Source: Orbicella faveolata
Taxonomy: Eukaryota; Cnidaria; Anthozoa; Scleractinia; Merulinidae
Direction of reading: 5' to 3'
Length of the DNA: 64,000 nt
NCBI RefSeq assembly: GCF_002042975.1
Contig: NW_018149675.1
Location: forward strand, 287,110-351,109
Position numbers and translations under genes: made by a program. A model generated the notes under the pieces. That model had not been told where the DNA came from and ran no database searches. It worked only from the letters and a program-made list of their open reading frames with translations. This document shows positions 35,801-50,800 of this stretch, one piece after another. Position 1 is the stretch's first letter; every line of letters begins with the position of its first letter.

Positions 35801-38800
35801 AAACACTCACTTGATGCTCGTATTCCCACGGTATTTCTCATTCTCCCAAACTTCCACTCGTGTTTCTATAACTCGATCAATTAAATAACGTCAGAGGTCA
35901 CGTTGTTGTTCACGCGTATTTCACGCAGTTGACAACACGAACACGTGTAACCGTGACCCTTTTAGCCTGTAATCTTTTGGACTTGTTTTTAAACAATATC
36001 AATTTCGCAATGTTGGTACTGCTTCAGGCTAAATTTTGTGAAATATTTGCACTTTATCTTTATCTTGCCTTGTTCAATTTGTCACAATTTTGATAGTTTT
36101 CACCGGGACGGGAGTAAATTCCGCAACTGGAGTAAACGCTATTAAAATCATATAGGACTTCGACTCTATAACAAGATCAGTGTTGAAAAAAACAATCACA
36201 AGTCGAGTAAATAACAATCAATACACCTGAATTGAACCCTTCGGGCGAAATAAAATATTTATTTCATACCGAAGCGTCAGTATTGCATGTACTCAGCCAT
36301 TGCGGGTAAAAAAAACGTTTATGAAATAAAATTCAATATTGAACCATGCAGTAATGTTTCAAATGAAGTGTCATAATTTATTATCTTTATTTATTATATA
36401 TAATACCCAATATATGATATGAGTTGATATGTTTAATTCAGTGGTTTCCGGCGAATATTAACCTCTTCTTACGTAAACATAACAGACTCCAAACCCACAG
36501 AAATTTCCACTGAAACGCCCTCCAATCAATTATAATTGCTTTCAAGTTTGTAAACAAACACTACATAACTTGAGGCTGTTCCAAAATGGTCAATGGATAT
36601 CACACTTTTCAAGTTCAAATGTTAACTGTACATAATACCAATTTATGTTTCGCTGTCTTTGACAACATCCTGTTTTGAATTAGGCTATATGACGTTGGTG
36701 ATTACATGTTATCTGCGATTATATGACTGATTTTACACGAAAAATAAACACACAGAATATAATATATCACATGGAATAAAAATGACGATTTCAGTAAAGG
36801 AAAACTGATCCACTTTTTCTTTGGGCTGTTTACAGTATCTGTTTGGTTTAAATAACGTTGTGTTATTGTAAGGAGATTACATACTGGATGGTAATCTGTT
36901 TCCCGTCTTACGACCATATCTACCACCATAAACCCAGCTGAAGACAGTCTCATGTTTTAAGACGAAAAAGTCTTCTTCGCCATCCGTTAAAACCGAATGG
37001 CTTCGCGATGGTATACTGGAACACGGATAGCTTGATAGAGAATCGCAGAAAGATTTTTCTTCCCAGCTGTCCGTTTCTGTTTTGCGCGCTTTACCCAATC
37101 TTGGTAAAAAAGTGTCCTCATCGTCTTTGTAAAATGTTCCCACATGACCCACTTTCTCCTTGTTCTCTGTACATTGACATTCTCCACATGGATCACTCCA
37201 CGATCTATATTTTCTCTCACATTGTTTGTTCAGACTGACAACACCGTTCATTTTCTTTTTCGGTGCATTTTCGACAACCAGCTTTGGAAATCTTGAGCTG
37301 TTTTGGGAGTTGCCAAAAGGATTGGCAGTTCTATAAAATCCAGGGTCTGAAATATTTCGGGAAAGTCGCCGCGAATTGGTAGAGTATGTCTTTTTGCTGT
37401 CAAACTGGCTCTGTACCAAAGAGGCTTCATGTCTCTTCTCCACCTGAGAAAGCTTTCTAACAATCTTTCTGTTCAAGCTCATGATCTTAGTTTGGATTCT
37501 TAATGACAGAGAGAAAAAAAAAACGTTGTTGCACCAACGAACAGTGTGCGTGAATGCAACAACGCACGTTTCGTCTACACTAATATATGGACCCAATTAA
37601 GTCAGTCAACTAAAACTACCAATAAGAAACTACGCTTAACGTTTTGGGGCAAAATTGCTTGACCCCGTTGATCAAAAACAGTGTCAAACGTCTGCTAGAG
37701 GAAGGCGATGATTATAAACTTGTTCAAGCATTGTTTGAACTGACCCTAAAGGAATGAGAGATATTTGTCGCTACTGACGTCTCCCATGTAATGACGTCCA
37801 CGGAACTGACGCTATCAGTTGTTTCGGTATGAAGATAAATGCACTTATCGAATGCATAGTTTCCAAGGGCCACAACTGTCACGATGAAACACCAATTCAA
37901 GATTCCTCAAGGTATTGCAGATTGCAAACAATATTTACTGAACCACTATCAAGTTGAGTAGTAAGACACGATAGTATTCAATGGGGGCAGTTATTGAACT
38001 GATTCCTTTGATAATTAAAAAGGTAATTAACTTTTTCAATTAGCNCAGGCTTCCCTGCACTTTCCCAGGGAAAATACAGACTTGATATTTTGGAACATAT
38101 TGACGTCAGTTCTTAATGCGTCTGCTCTGTAATTGATCTTAATTTGGACACAGTATCGTCTGCCAAGTAGTCCGTGGATTCAGTCGCCCACAGTCGCGCC
38201 TCGTAGTTCCATACTTACTTTAATTTAAAGTCAGGGGTCATTAAAATACTATAGGACGTTTTCTTGCACATGCTTACTTTCGTAACACGTGTACAAAGTT
38301 GATGTGCTTGTTCTCTAGTGTTTTATACAACGGTGACATTTTAAAACTGAAGTAAATTCTGCATCAGAAAGAAATAGAGAAAGCTATATTTCATAATATA
38401 AGAAAACTGCCTACGAGCCAAGTGGTCCATTAGGCCGGAGTTTATCCCGGGTTTTGTGGCCCGAAGAGACTAGGAGTATTTCTAATCCCCCTTGAATGGG
38501 CTGCTACTCCGTTGCAAGGTTACCCACCACCATTAAATTCGCTGGTACCCATTTATACACCTGGCTGAAGAGAGGCACTGTGAGAGTAAAGTATCTTGCC
38601 CAAGAACATGACACAGTGGCTCGAACCAAACCCGCTCTATCCGGCGACGGCGAGCGCACTAACCATGACGTTGCCCCGCCTCATATTTCATACAATAACT
38701 GTCGAATTCATCGAACGCTCATTGGCTAACTTCCAGTGTCAAATAGAACGAGAGACATAAAGAAAGGGTACGGATCATCGCTCGCGGAACTTTTAATTTT

Positions 38801-41800
38801 CGCCAAAATATTCACAGGTTAGCGTCGTTAGTTCTCGTTATCAAGCGACAAATCACAACTAAACGGAACTCCATTTAAGAGCAAAATCACAGAAAATCAT
38901 CCAAACAAAATGTATCAAAGTCGTCTTCGTCTTTTAATCCATGTTGCTTTCAACTGTAAAGCAAAAAAACCGCACTTTCTGTTTTTTATTTTTTATTTTT
39001 TATTTTTTACTTTATTTTTTTTTTGTTATTGTTGTTGTGTTCAAAGGACTTTCCAAGTGGAGTGAACTTAGATACAATTCAGCGGGTTTTAAAGAACCTC
39101 CTAACGAAATAAACTAGGCTAGTGGTTGGTTACAGAAATTCTTTTGTACATTGTAGTTTGGAATAACTATACGTAGCTTGAAAGTTATGACGCCCTACGT
39201 GTCGTGATCGTTTCAGTTCCCTGAAATGAAGTCAGGCTTCCTTGCACTTTCCTAGGGAAAATATAGACTTGATATTTCGGAACATATTGACGTCAGTTTT
39301 TAATGCGTCTGCTCTATAATTGATCTTAAATTGTGACATAGTATCGTCTGCCAAGTAGGCCGTGGATTCAGTCGCCCACGCGCCTCGTAGTTCCATATTT
39401 ACTTTAATTTAAAGTCAGGGGTCATTTCAATAATATAGGTAGTACATTCTCTCACACGTTTTTTTTCTTAGTTGACTAAACAAGCACGTGTACACGGTAA
39501 AAGTGCTTTTTCATTGGTGTTTTATACAACAGTGACATTTTAAAACTGAAGTATATTCTGCATCAGAAAGAAATAGAGAAGGCTATATTTCATACAATAA
39601 GAAAAGTGCCTACGAGCCAAGTAGGCCATCAGACCGGAGTTTATCCCGGTTTCTGTAACCCGAAGTGACTAGAAGTATTTCTACTCCCCCCTGGATGGGA
39701 TGCTAGTCCATCGCAAGGTTACCCACCAGCATAAAATTCATCATTTATACACCTGGGTGGAGAGAGGCACTGTAGTAGTAAAGCGTTTTGCCCAAGAACA
39801 CAACACAGTGGCTCGAACCAAAACCGCTCTATCCGGGGACGAGCGCACTAACCATGACGTTTCCCCGCCTCATATTTCATACAATAACTGCCAAGTTCAT
39901 CGCACGCTCATTGGCTAACTTCCAGTGTCAAATAGAACGACAGACATAAAGAAAGTGTACGGATCATCGCTCGCGGAACTTTTAATTTTCGCCAAAATAT
40001 TCACAGTTTAGCGTCGTTAGTTCTTGTTATCAAGCGACAAATCACAACTAAACGGGACTCCTTTTAAGAGAAACATCACAGAAAATCATCCAAAGTAGTC
40101 TTCGTCTTTTAATTCATGTTGCTTTCAACTGTAAAGCAAAAAGCCTCACTTTCTGTTTCTTTTTTGTTTTGTTTTTTTGTTATTGTTGTTGTGTTCAAAG
40201 TACTTCCCAAGTGGACTGAACTTGGTTACAATTCAGCGGGTTTTATTTTGGAGTAATTGTAGGTAGTTTGAAAGTTATAACGCCGTACATTCCGAGATAA
40301 TTTCAGTTCGCTGAAATAAAGACAGGCTTCCTTGCACTTTCCCAGGGAAAATATAGACTTGATATTTTGGAACATATTGACGTCAGTTTTTAATGCATCC
40401 GTTCTGTAATTAATCTTAAATTGTGACATATTATCGTCTGCCAAGTAGACCATGGATTCAGTCGCCCACGCGCCTCGTAGTTCCATACTTTAATTCATAG
40501 TCAGGGTTCAGTTCAATAATACAGTACGTTCTCTTGCACATGTTTTCTTTCGTAGTTGACTGAACAAGCACGTGTACACGGTTCATGTGCTTGTTCTCTA
40601 GTGTTTTACGCAACAGTGACATTTTAAAACTGAAGTAAATTCTGCATCAGAAAGAAACAGAGAAGGCTCTATTTCATACAATAAGAAAAAAGCCTCCATA
40701 TGGGCCAAGTGGCCCATCAGGCCGGAGGTTATCTCAGTTTCTGTAGCCCGAAGTGACTAGAAGTATTTCTACTCCCCCCTTGATGGGATGCTAGTCCATT
40801 GCAAGGTTACCCACCAGCATAAAATTCATCACTTATACACCTGGGTGGAGAGAGGCAATGTGAGAGTAAAGGTTGTTGCAGAACAACATAACCCCATGGC
40901 ACGAACCAAACCCGCTCTATCCGGAGAGAGCGCACTAACCATGAGGTCGCCCCGCCTCATATTTCATACAATAACTGTCCAATTCATCACACGCTGGCTA
41001 ACTTCAAGTGTCAAATACAAGGACAGACACAAAGAAAGGGTACGGATGATCGCTCGCGGATCTTGAAATTTTGGCCAAAATATTCACAGTTGAGCGTCAT
41101 TAGTGCTCGTTATTAAGCGACAAATAACAACTAAACAGGACTCCTTTAAGAGGAAATCATCAGAGAAATTCATACAGAGAAAATGTATCAAAATCGTCTT
41201 CAATGACTTTTTCAATTCACGCTGCATGCAGCTGCAAAGCGAAAAATGTCACTTTCTATTTTCGTTTAAAACCCATTACCCGCTGATAATTTCAGTTCAT
41301 AAAGGATAAAGGTTAACCCGAGTAACTGCATTGTGACTAATATATAGACAACAGATGCAAGGAAAGTTAGCGATGTTATATTTTGGTGTTATTCTATACC
41401 ATCTTTAGATTCAAAGAGGCATACAAAGTGCGCGATTTAAATACAAGAAGGTGGTAATTATCATTAATAAACATGTGAAAAACAGAAACAAAGAAGATAT
41501 ACTCAGGAGAAAAGACAATTCTCTGCTGGATTTTAAGCCATTGTTTCAAGCAGCAGTCACTGAGTCACGGCAAAATGCTGCGGGCCCCTAGCGCGGGAAA
41601 ACACCGCGCCGAGTTCTGATTGGTTCAAAAGCGAACCCTGTGTGGGCTGACAAGCTAGGGCATGTTAGGGGAGTGTTGAAAAGGTTCTTAGAAAACTCTA
41701 CAAGTGCAATTAAACCAAGGGAAATCATTATTTTTTTTACACAATAACTTTGACAGTGAATCGAGAACCACTTCATACGGATATCCGGACATCTTTTGAC

Positions 41801-44800
41801 TAATATAGTACATAAGATAACACCCTGTAACAACTGAAGTGTATGCTAATTGCTGTACTTAATTTACAACCCGATACAGACACAGATAAGGATTAAGTGC
41901 GAGCAAAGAGAATTTACATTTTCATAATCGAGTTAAACGAGTGATATTCCTTCCTTTTTCTCGAGGTACTTTCTAAACGAAATAAAAATCATTTTCTTCG
42001 TGTTTCTGTTAAGATATAGAATAACTCGTGAAAGATTGGGAGAACTCGAAAAAGCTGTGGAAACACTCACTTGATGCTCGTATTCCCACGGTATTTCTCA
42101 TTCTCCCAAACTTCCACTCGTGTTTCTATAACTCGATCAATTAAATAACGTCAGAGGTCACGTTGTTGTTCACGCGTATTTCACGCAGTTGACAACACGA
42201 ACACGTGTAACCGTGACCCTTTTAGCCTGTAATCTTTTGGACTTGTTTTTAAACAATATCAATTTCGCAATGTTGGTACTGCTTCAGGCTAAATTTTGTG
42301 AAATATTTGCACTTTATCTTTATCTTGCCTTGTTCAATTTGTCACAATTTTGATAGCTTTCACCGGGACGGGAGTAAATTCCGCAACTGGAGTAAACGTT
42401 ATTAAAATCATATAGGACTTCGACTCTATAACAAGATTAGTGTTGAAAAAAACAATCATAAGTCGAGTAAATAACAATCAATACACCTGAATTGAACCCT
42501 TCGGGCGAAATAAAATATTTATTTTCATACCGAAGCGTCAGTATTGCATGTACTCAGCCATTGCGGATAAAAAAAACGTTTATGAAATAAAATTCAATAT
42601 TGAACCATGCAGTGATGTTTCAAATGAAGTGTCTTAATTTATTATCTTTATTTATTATATATAATACCCAATATATGATATGAGTTGATATGTTTAATTC
42701 AGTGGTTTCCGGCGAATATTAACCTCTTCTTACGTAAACATAACAGACTCCAAACCCACAGAAATTTCCACTGAAACGCCCTCCAATCAATTATAATTGC
42801 TTTCAAGTTTGTAAACAAACACTACATAACTTGAGGCTGTTCCAAAATGGTCAATGGATATCACACTTTTCAAGTTCAAATGTTAACTGTACATAATACC
42901 AATTTATGTTTCGCTGTCTTTGACAACATCCTGTTTTGAATTAGGCTATATGACGTTGGTGATTACATGTTATCTGCGATTATATGACTGATTTTACACG
43001 AAAAATAAACACACAGAATATAATATATCACATGGAATAAAAATGACGATTTCAGTAAAGGAAAACTGATCCACTTTTTCTTTGGGCTGTTTACAGTATC
43101 TGTTTGGTTTAAATAACGTTGTGTTATTGTAAGGAGATTACATACTGGATGGTAATCTGTTTCCCGTCTTACGACCATATCTACCACCATAAACCCAGCT
43201 GAAGACAGTCTCATGTTTTAAGACGAAAAAGTCTTCTTCGCCATCCGTTAAAACCGAATGGCTTCGCGATGGTATACTGGAACACGGATAGCTTGATAGA
43301 GAATCGCAGAAAGATTTTTCTTCCCAGCTGTCCGTTTCTGTTTTGCGCGCTTTACCCAATCTTGGTAAAAAAGTGTCCTCATCGTCTTTGTAAAATGTTC
43401 CCACATGACCCACTTTCTCCTTGTTCTCTGTACATTGACATTCTCCACATGGATCACTCCACGATCTATATTTTCTCTCACATTGTTTGTTCAGACTGAC
43501 AACACCGTTCATTTTCTTTTTCGGTGCATTTTCGACAACCAGCTTTGGAAATCTTGAGCTGTTTTGGGAGTTGCCAAAAGGATTGGCAGTTCTATAAAAT
43601 CCAGGGTCTGAAATATTTCGGGAAAGTCGCCGCGAATTGGTAGAGTATGTCTTTTTGCTGTCAAACTGGCTCTGTACCAAAGAGGCTTCATGTCTCTTCT
43701 CCACCTGAGAAAGCTTTCTAACAATCTTTCTGTTCAAGCTCATGATCTTAGTTTGGATTCTTAATGACAGAGAGAAAAAAAAAACGTTGTTGCACCAACG
43801 AACAGTGTGCGTGAATGCAACAACGCACGTTTCGTCTACACTAATATATGGACCCAATTAAGTCAGTCAACTAAAACTACCAATAAGAAACTACGCTTAA
43901 CGTTTTGGGGCAAAATTGCTTGACCCCGTTGATCAAAAACAGTGTCAAACGTCTGCTAGAGGAAGGCGATGATTATAAACTTGTTCAAGCATTGTTTGAA
44001 CTGACCCTAAAGGAATGAGAGATATTTGTCGCTACTGACGTCTCCCATGTAATGACGTCCACGGAACTGACGCTATCAGTTGTTTCGGTATGAAGATAAA
44101 TGCACTTATCGAATGCATAGTTTCCAAGGGCCACAACTGTCACGATGAAACACCAATTCAAGATTCCTCAAGGTATTGCAGATTGCAAACAATATTTACT
44201 GAACCACTATCAAGTTGAGTAGTAAGACACGATAGTATTCAATGGGGGCAGTTATTGAACTGATTCCTTTGATAATTAAAAAGGTAATTAACTTTTTCAA
44301 TTAGCACACTAAACAACCAAGTCTACGTTTACTTATTTAAAAAAAAAATCCAATGAAAACAAGGGGCCACCGTGCCACTCTTCGCCCTACAAGGCCTTAA
44401 GTTCTGCTACGGTTGAGGCTCGGCGAGGAAATTTCAAAGCGAACGCCGAGCATTAAAGGTAATGTACTTACCACTTCACTTCACTGACACTATTCGGCTA
44501 TGAACACAACATATTATTGGTTAATTCAAATACGATCACACACACCGCCTGGTTGTGAAGATACCTTGCAATAGGCTTGAAAGCAGGTTTTGAAAGATAT
44601 TGCACCAGAAGATATAATCAATGCCGGAGTACTAAGTTTACTGACATAATAATTCCGTACCTTAACATTCCGAAAACAGGGAGGAAGGGGTTCCAAGCCC
44701 ATTTTTGTGTTCCAGCCTTGAAAGTACAAGGATTAATTTTTAATGCCAAAAGCATCTTTTAGCTGAAAATGAACTTGATGAAAGGAACCACTGAAATAAC

Positions 44801-47800
44801 ATCGGCAGAGCACATCAGAAGAGTTTCTAATTAGGCTCACACGCGTAGGCAATGCTGTACCTATATGTGTTGCAGAGAGCCCGAGTCGCTAAATAGGTCA
44901 ACGATACCACAAATTCCAGATGTAACTTTTCTTTAAAATTACATGTATGCTCTGATCATGGCTTCAAGGTATGGAAAGGCAGCAGAAAACTCGAGACGTG
45001 GACCGGAATGATGAAATCCTAGCGGTTGAGGTAGACATCACTGAGGGTAGATAAATAAATAAATAAATTACAATATTTAGATAGGAAGACACATCAGCCT
45101 TAGCTGGTTTTCATGCGGGTTCCCGTCTGTCCTGCTCGAATGGCAATTTGGAGATGTTGGTTCTTGTGGAGGAAGGAAAACCGGGAAACCCGGGGAAAAA
45201 CCCTCGGAGCAAGGCGAGAACCAACATCAAACTCAACCCACATTTAACACCCGACCGCATAGGTGGAAGAAGAGCGCTCTCACCACTGTGCCATCCCTGC
45301 TCCCTCTTAGACCGCATAGTTCCAAAAACCTAAATGTTATACTGGGCCATATGATAATCACAAGACGCCCTGTCCCAAGGCGGCAGAAATACCTGCTTCG
45401 ATAGCGTGCAAAATGTCATTTGGAGAGTCCAGAGTGTGACTGCGGTTTGTTCAGCTGCGATCTGATCCAGCCGGGTATGCTAGCAGTACGTCACACTGGG
45501 CAACCTTCCATGGCACATCGCTTCAGAGAACACACCTTTCTAAAACAGTAACTTTCTGAAGTACGTACATTGTCTCCTAGCATCTGGAAAGTAAATCCTC
45601 ATTTCACCTCATTGGGGTCAAACTCACCCTTAGAAAGAGTGGGCATTGGAGGTACCTAAGCAAATGGCCTTTTTTTGTTCGCCGGACAAGGTCTGAAAGA
45701 CCTCCAAGAAAATTCATTAGGTCTTTAGCTAAACCTGTATCAGCCTCTTTAATTTTGACACGAGATGAGAATGCAAGGTACCTGTCTGTTTACAGCTAGA
45801 CGGGCCAGTGTCTCGAGCAGTCTGCATGCAAGCCAAGTAGCTCATCACGCCGAAGCTTATCCCGGTTCCTGCAGCANGTCAGGGTTCAGTTCAATAATAC
45901 AGTACGTTCTCTTGCACATGTTTTCTTTCGTAGTTGACTGAACAAGCACGTGTACACGGTTCATGTGCTTGTTCTCTAGTGTTTTACGCAACAGTGACAT
46001 TTTAAAACTGAAGTAAATTCTGCATCAGAAAGAAACAGAGAAGGCTCTATTTCATACAATAAGAAAAAAGCCTCCATATGGGCCAAGTGGCCCATCAGGC
46101 CGGAGGTTATCTCAGTTTCTGTAGCCCGAAGTGACTAGAAGTATTTCTACTCCCCCCTTGATGGGATGCTAGTCCATTGCAAGGTTACCCACCAGCATAA
46201 AATTCATCACTTATACACCTGGGTGGAGAGAGGCAATGTGAGAGTAAAGGTTGTTGCAGAACAACATAACCCCATGGCACGAACCAAACCCGCTCTATCC
46301 GGAGAGAGCGCACTAACCATGAGGTCGCCCCGCCTCATATTTCATACAATAACTGTCCAATTCATCACACGCTGGCTAACTTCAAGTGTCAAATACAAGG
46401 ACAGACACAAAGAAAGGGTACGGATGATCGCTCGCGGATCTTGAAATTTTGGCCAAAATATTCACAGTTGAGCGTCATTAGTGCTCGTTATTAAGCGACA
46501 AATAACAACTAAACAGGACTCCTTTAAGAGGAAATCATCAGAGAAATTCATACAGAGAAAATGTATCAAAATCGTCTTCAATGACTTTTTCAATTCACGC
46601 TGCATGCAGCTGCAAAGCGAAAAATGTCACTTTCTATTTTCGTTTAAAACCCATTACCCGCTGATAATTTCAGTTCATAAAGGATAAAGGTTAACCCGAG
46701 TAACTGCATTGTGACTAATATATAGACAACAGATGCAAGGAAAGTTAGCGATGTTATATTTTGGTGTTATTCTATACCATCTTTAGATTCAAAGAGGCAT
46801 ACAAAGTGCGCGATTTAAATACAAGAAGGTGGTAATTATCATTAATAAACATGTGAAAAACAGAAACAAAGAAGATATACTCAGGAGAAAAGACAATTCT
46901 CTGCTGGATTTTAAGCCATTGTTTCAAGCAGCAGTCACTGAGTCACGGCAAAATGCTGCGGGCCCCTAGCGCGGGAAAACACCGCGCCGAGTTCTGATTG
47001 GTTCAAAAGCGAACCCTGTGTGGGCTGACAAGCTAGGGCATGTTAGGGGAGTGTTGAAAAGGTTCTTAGAAAACTCTACAAGTGCAATTAAACCAAGGGA
47101 AATCATTATTTTTTTTACACAATAACTTTGACAGTGAATCGAGAACCACTTCATACGGATATCCGGACATCTTTTGACTAATATAGTACATAAGATAACA
47201 CCCTGTAACAACTGAAGTGTATGCTAATTGCTGTACTTAATTTACAACCCGATACAGACACAGATAAGGATTAAGTGCGAGCAAAGAGAATTTACATTTT
47301 CATAATCGAGTTAAACGAGTGATATTCCTTCCTTTTTCTCGAGGTACTTTCTAAACGAAATAAAAATCATTTTCTTCGTGTTTCTGTTAAGATATAGAAT
47401 AACTCGTGAAAGATTGGGAGAACTCGAAAAAGCTGTGGAAACACTCACTTGATGCTCGTATTCCCACGGTATTTCTCATTCTCCCAAACTTCCACTCGTG
47501 TTTCTATAACTCGATCAATTAAATAACGTCAGAGGTCACGTTGTTGTTCACGCGTATTTCACGCAGTTGACAACACGAACACGTGTAACCGTGACCCTTT
47601 TAGCCTGTAATCTTTTGGACTTGTTTTTAAACAATATCAATTTCGCAATGTTGGTACTGCTTCAGGCTAAATTTTGTGAAATATTTGCACTTTATCTTTA
47701 TCTTGCCTTGTTCAATTTGTCACAATTTTGATAGTTTTCACCGGGACGGGAGTAAATTCCGCAACTGGAGTAAACGCTATTAAAATCATATAGGACTTCG

Positions 47801-50800
47801 ACTCTATAACAAGATCAGTGTTGAAAAAAACAATCACAAGTCGAGTAAATAACAATCAATACACCTGAATTGAACCCTTCGGGCGAAATAAAATATTTAT
47901 TTCATACCGAAGCGTCAGTATTGCATGTACTCAGCCATTGCGGGTAAAAAAAACGTTTATGAAATAAAATTCAATATTGAACCATGCAGTAATGTTTCAA
48001 ATGAAGTGTCATAATTTATTATCTTTATTTATTATATATAATACCCAATATATGATATGAGTTGATATGTTTAATTCAGTGGTTTCCGGCGAATATTAAC
48101 CTCTTCTTACGTAAACATAACAGACTCCAAACCCACAGAAATTTCCACTGAAACGCCCTCCAATCAATTATAATTGCTTTCAAGTTTGTAAACAAACACT
48201 ACATAACTTGAGGCTGTTCCAAAATGGTCAATGGATATCACACTTTTCAAGTTCAAATGTTAACTGTACATAATACCAATTTATGTTTCGCTGTCTTTGA
48301 CAACATCCTGTTTTGAATTAGGCTATATGACGTTGGTGATTACATGTTATCTGCGATTATATGACTGATTTTACACGAAAAATAAACACACAGAATATAA
48401 TATATCACATGGAATAAAAATGACGATTTCAGTAAAGGAAAACTGATCCACTTTTTCTTTGGGCTGTTTACAGTATCTGTTTGGTTTAAATAACGTTGTG
48501 TTATTGTAAGGAGATTACATACTGGATGGTAATCTGTTTCCCGTCTTACGACCATATCTACCACCATAAACCCAGCTGAAGACAGTCTCATGTTTTAAGA
48601 CGAAAAAGTCTTCTTCGCCATCCGTTAAAACCGAATGGCTTCGCGATGGTATACTGGAACACGGATAGCTTGATAGAGAATCGCAGAAAGATTTTTCTTC
48701 CCAGCTGTCCGTTTCTGTTTTGCGCGCTTTACCCAATCTTGGTAAAAAAGTGTCCTCATCGTCTTTGTAAAATGTTCCCACATGACCCACTTTCTCCTTG
48801 TTCTCTGTACATTGACATTCTCCACATGGATCACTCCACGATCTATATTTTCTCTCACATTGTTTGTTCAGACTGACAACACCGTTCATTTTCTTTTTCG
48901 GTGCATTTTCGACAACCAGCTTTGGAAATCTTGAGCTGTTTTGGGAGTTGCCAAAAGGATTGGCAGTTCTATAAAATCCAGGGTCTGAAATATTTCGGGA
49001 AAGTCGCCGCGAATTGGTAGAGTATGTCTTTTTGCTGTCAAACTGGCTCTGTACCAAAGAGGCTTCATGTCTCTTCTCCACCTGAGAAAGCTTTCTAACA
49101 ATCTTTCTGTTCAAGCTCATGATCTTAGTTTGGATTCTTAATGACAGAGAGAAAAAAAAAACGTTGTTGCACCAACGAACAGTGTGCGTGAATGCAACAA
49201 CGCACGTTTCGTCTACACTAATATATGGACCCAATTAAGTCAGTCAACTAAAACTACCAATAAGAAACTACGCTTAACGTTTTGGGGCAAAATTGCTTGA
49301 CCCCGTTGATCAAAAACAGTGTCAAACGTCTGCTAGAGGAAGGCGATGATTATAAACTTGTTCAAGCATTGTTTGAACTGACCCTAAAGGAATGAGAGAT
49401 ATTTGTCGCTACTGACGTCTCCCATGTAATGACGTCCACGGAACTGACGCTATCAGTTGTTTCGGTATGAAGATAAATGCACTTATCGAATGCATAGTTT
49501 CCAAGGGCCACAACTGTCACGATGAAACACCAATTCAAGATTCCTCAAGGTATTGCAGATTGCAAACAATATTTACTGAACCACTATCAAGTTGAGTAGT
49601 AAGACACGATAGTATTCAATGGGGGCAGTTATTGAACTGATTCCTTTGATAATTAAAAAGGTAATTAACTTTTTCAATTAGCACACTAAACAACCAAGTC
49701 TACGTTTACTTATTTAAAAAAAAAATCCAATGAAAACAAGGGGCCACCGTGCCACTCTTCGCCCTACAAGGCCTTAAGTTCTGCTACGGTTGAGGCTCGG
49801 CGAGGAAATTTCAAAGCGAACGCCGAGCATTAAAGGTAATGTACTTACCACTTCACTTCACTGACACTATTCGGCTATGAACACAACATATTATTGGTTA
49901 ATTCAAATACGATCACACACACCGCCTGGTTGTGAAGATACCTTGCAATAGGCTTGAAAGCAGGTTTTGAAAGATATTGCACCAGAAGATATAATCAATG
50001 CCGGAGTACTAAGTTTACTGACATAATAATTCCGTACCTTAACATTCCGAAAACAGGGAGGAAGGGGTTCCAAGCCCATTTTTGTGTTCCAGCCTTGAAA
50101 GTACAAGGATTAATTTTTAATGCCAAAAGCATCTTTTAGCTGAAAATGAACTTGATGAAAGGAACCACTGAAATAACATCGGCAGAGCACATCAGAAGAG
50201 TTTCTAATTAGGCTCACACGCGTAGGCAATGCTGTACCTATATGTGTTGCAGAGAGCCCGAGTCGCTAAATAGGTCAACGATACCACAAATTCCAGATGT
50301 AACTTTTCTTTAAAATTACATGTATGCTCTGATCATGGCTTCAAGGTATGGAAAGGCAGCAGAAAACTCGAGACGTGGACCGGAATGATGAAATCCTAGC
50401 GGTTGAGGTAGACATCACTGAGGGTAGATAAATAAATAAATAAATTACAATATTTAGATAGGAAGACACATCAGCCTTAGCTGGTTTTCATGCGGGTTCC
50501 CGTCTGTCCTGCTCGAATGGCAATTTGGAGATGTTGGTTCTTGTGGAGGAAGGAAAACCGGGAAACCCGGGGAAAAACCCTCGGAGCAAGGCGAGAACCA
50601 ACATCAAACTCAACCCACATTTAACACCCGACCGCATAGGTGGAAGAAGAGCGCTCTCACCACTGTGCCATCCCTGCTCCCTCTTAGACCGCATAGTTCC
50701 AAAAACCTAAATGTTATACTGGGCCATATGATAATCACAAGACGCCCTGTCCCAAGGCGGCAGAAATACCTGCTTCGATAGCGTGCAAAATGTCATTTGG

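Noticed and set aside
37483-37596. N-terminal extension of the nested frame to a Met at 37596
   Set aside because: The extension reads through a pyrimidine tract and acceptor-like sequence and has atypical composition. The internal Met fits better.
36877-49234. Triplicated gene family (three identical 201-codon frames)
   Set aside because: Each extra copy lies after a single-N junction inside an overlap-type duplication, so a true triplication is not supported.
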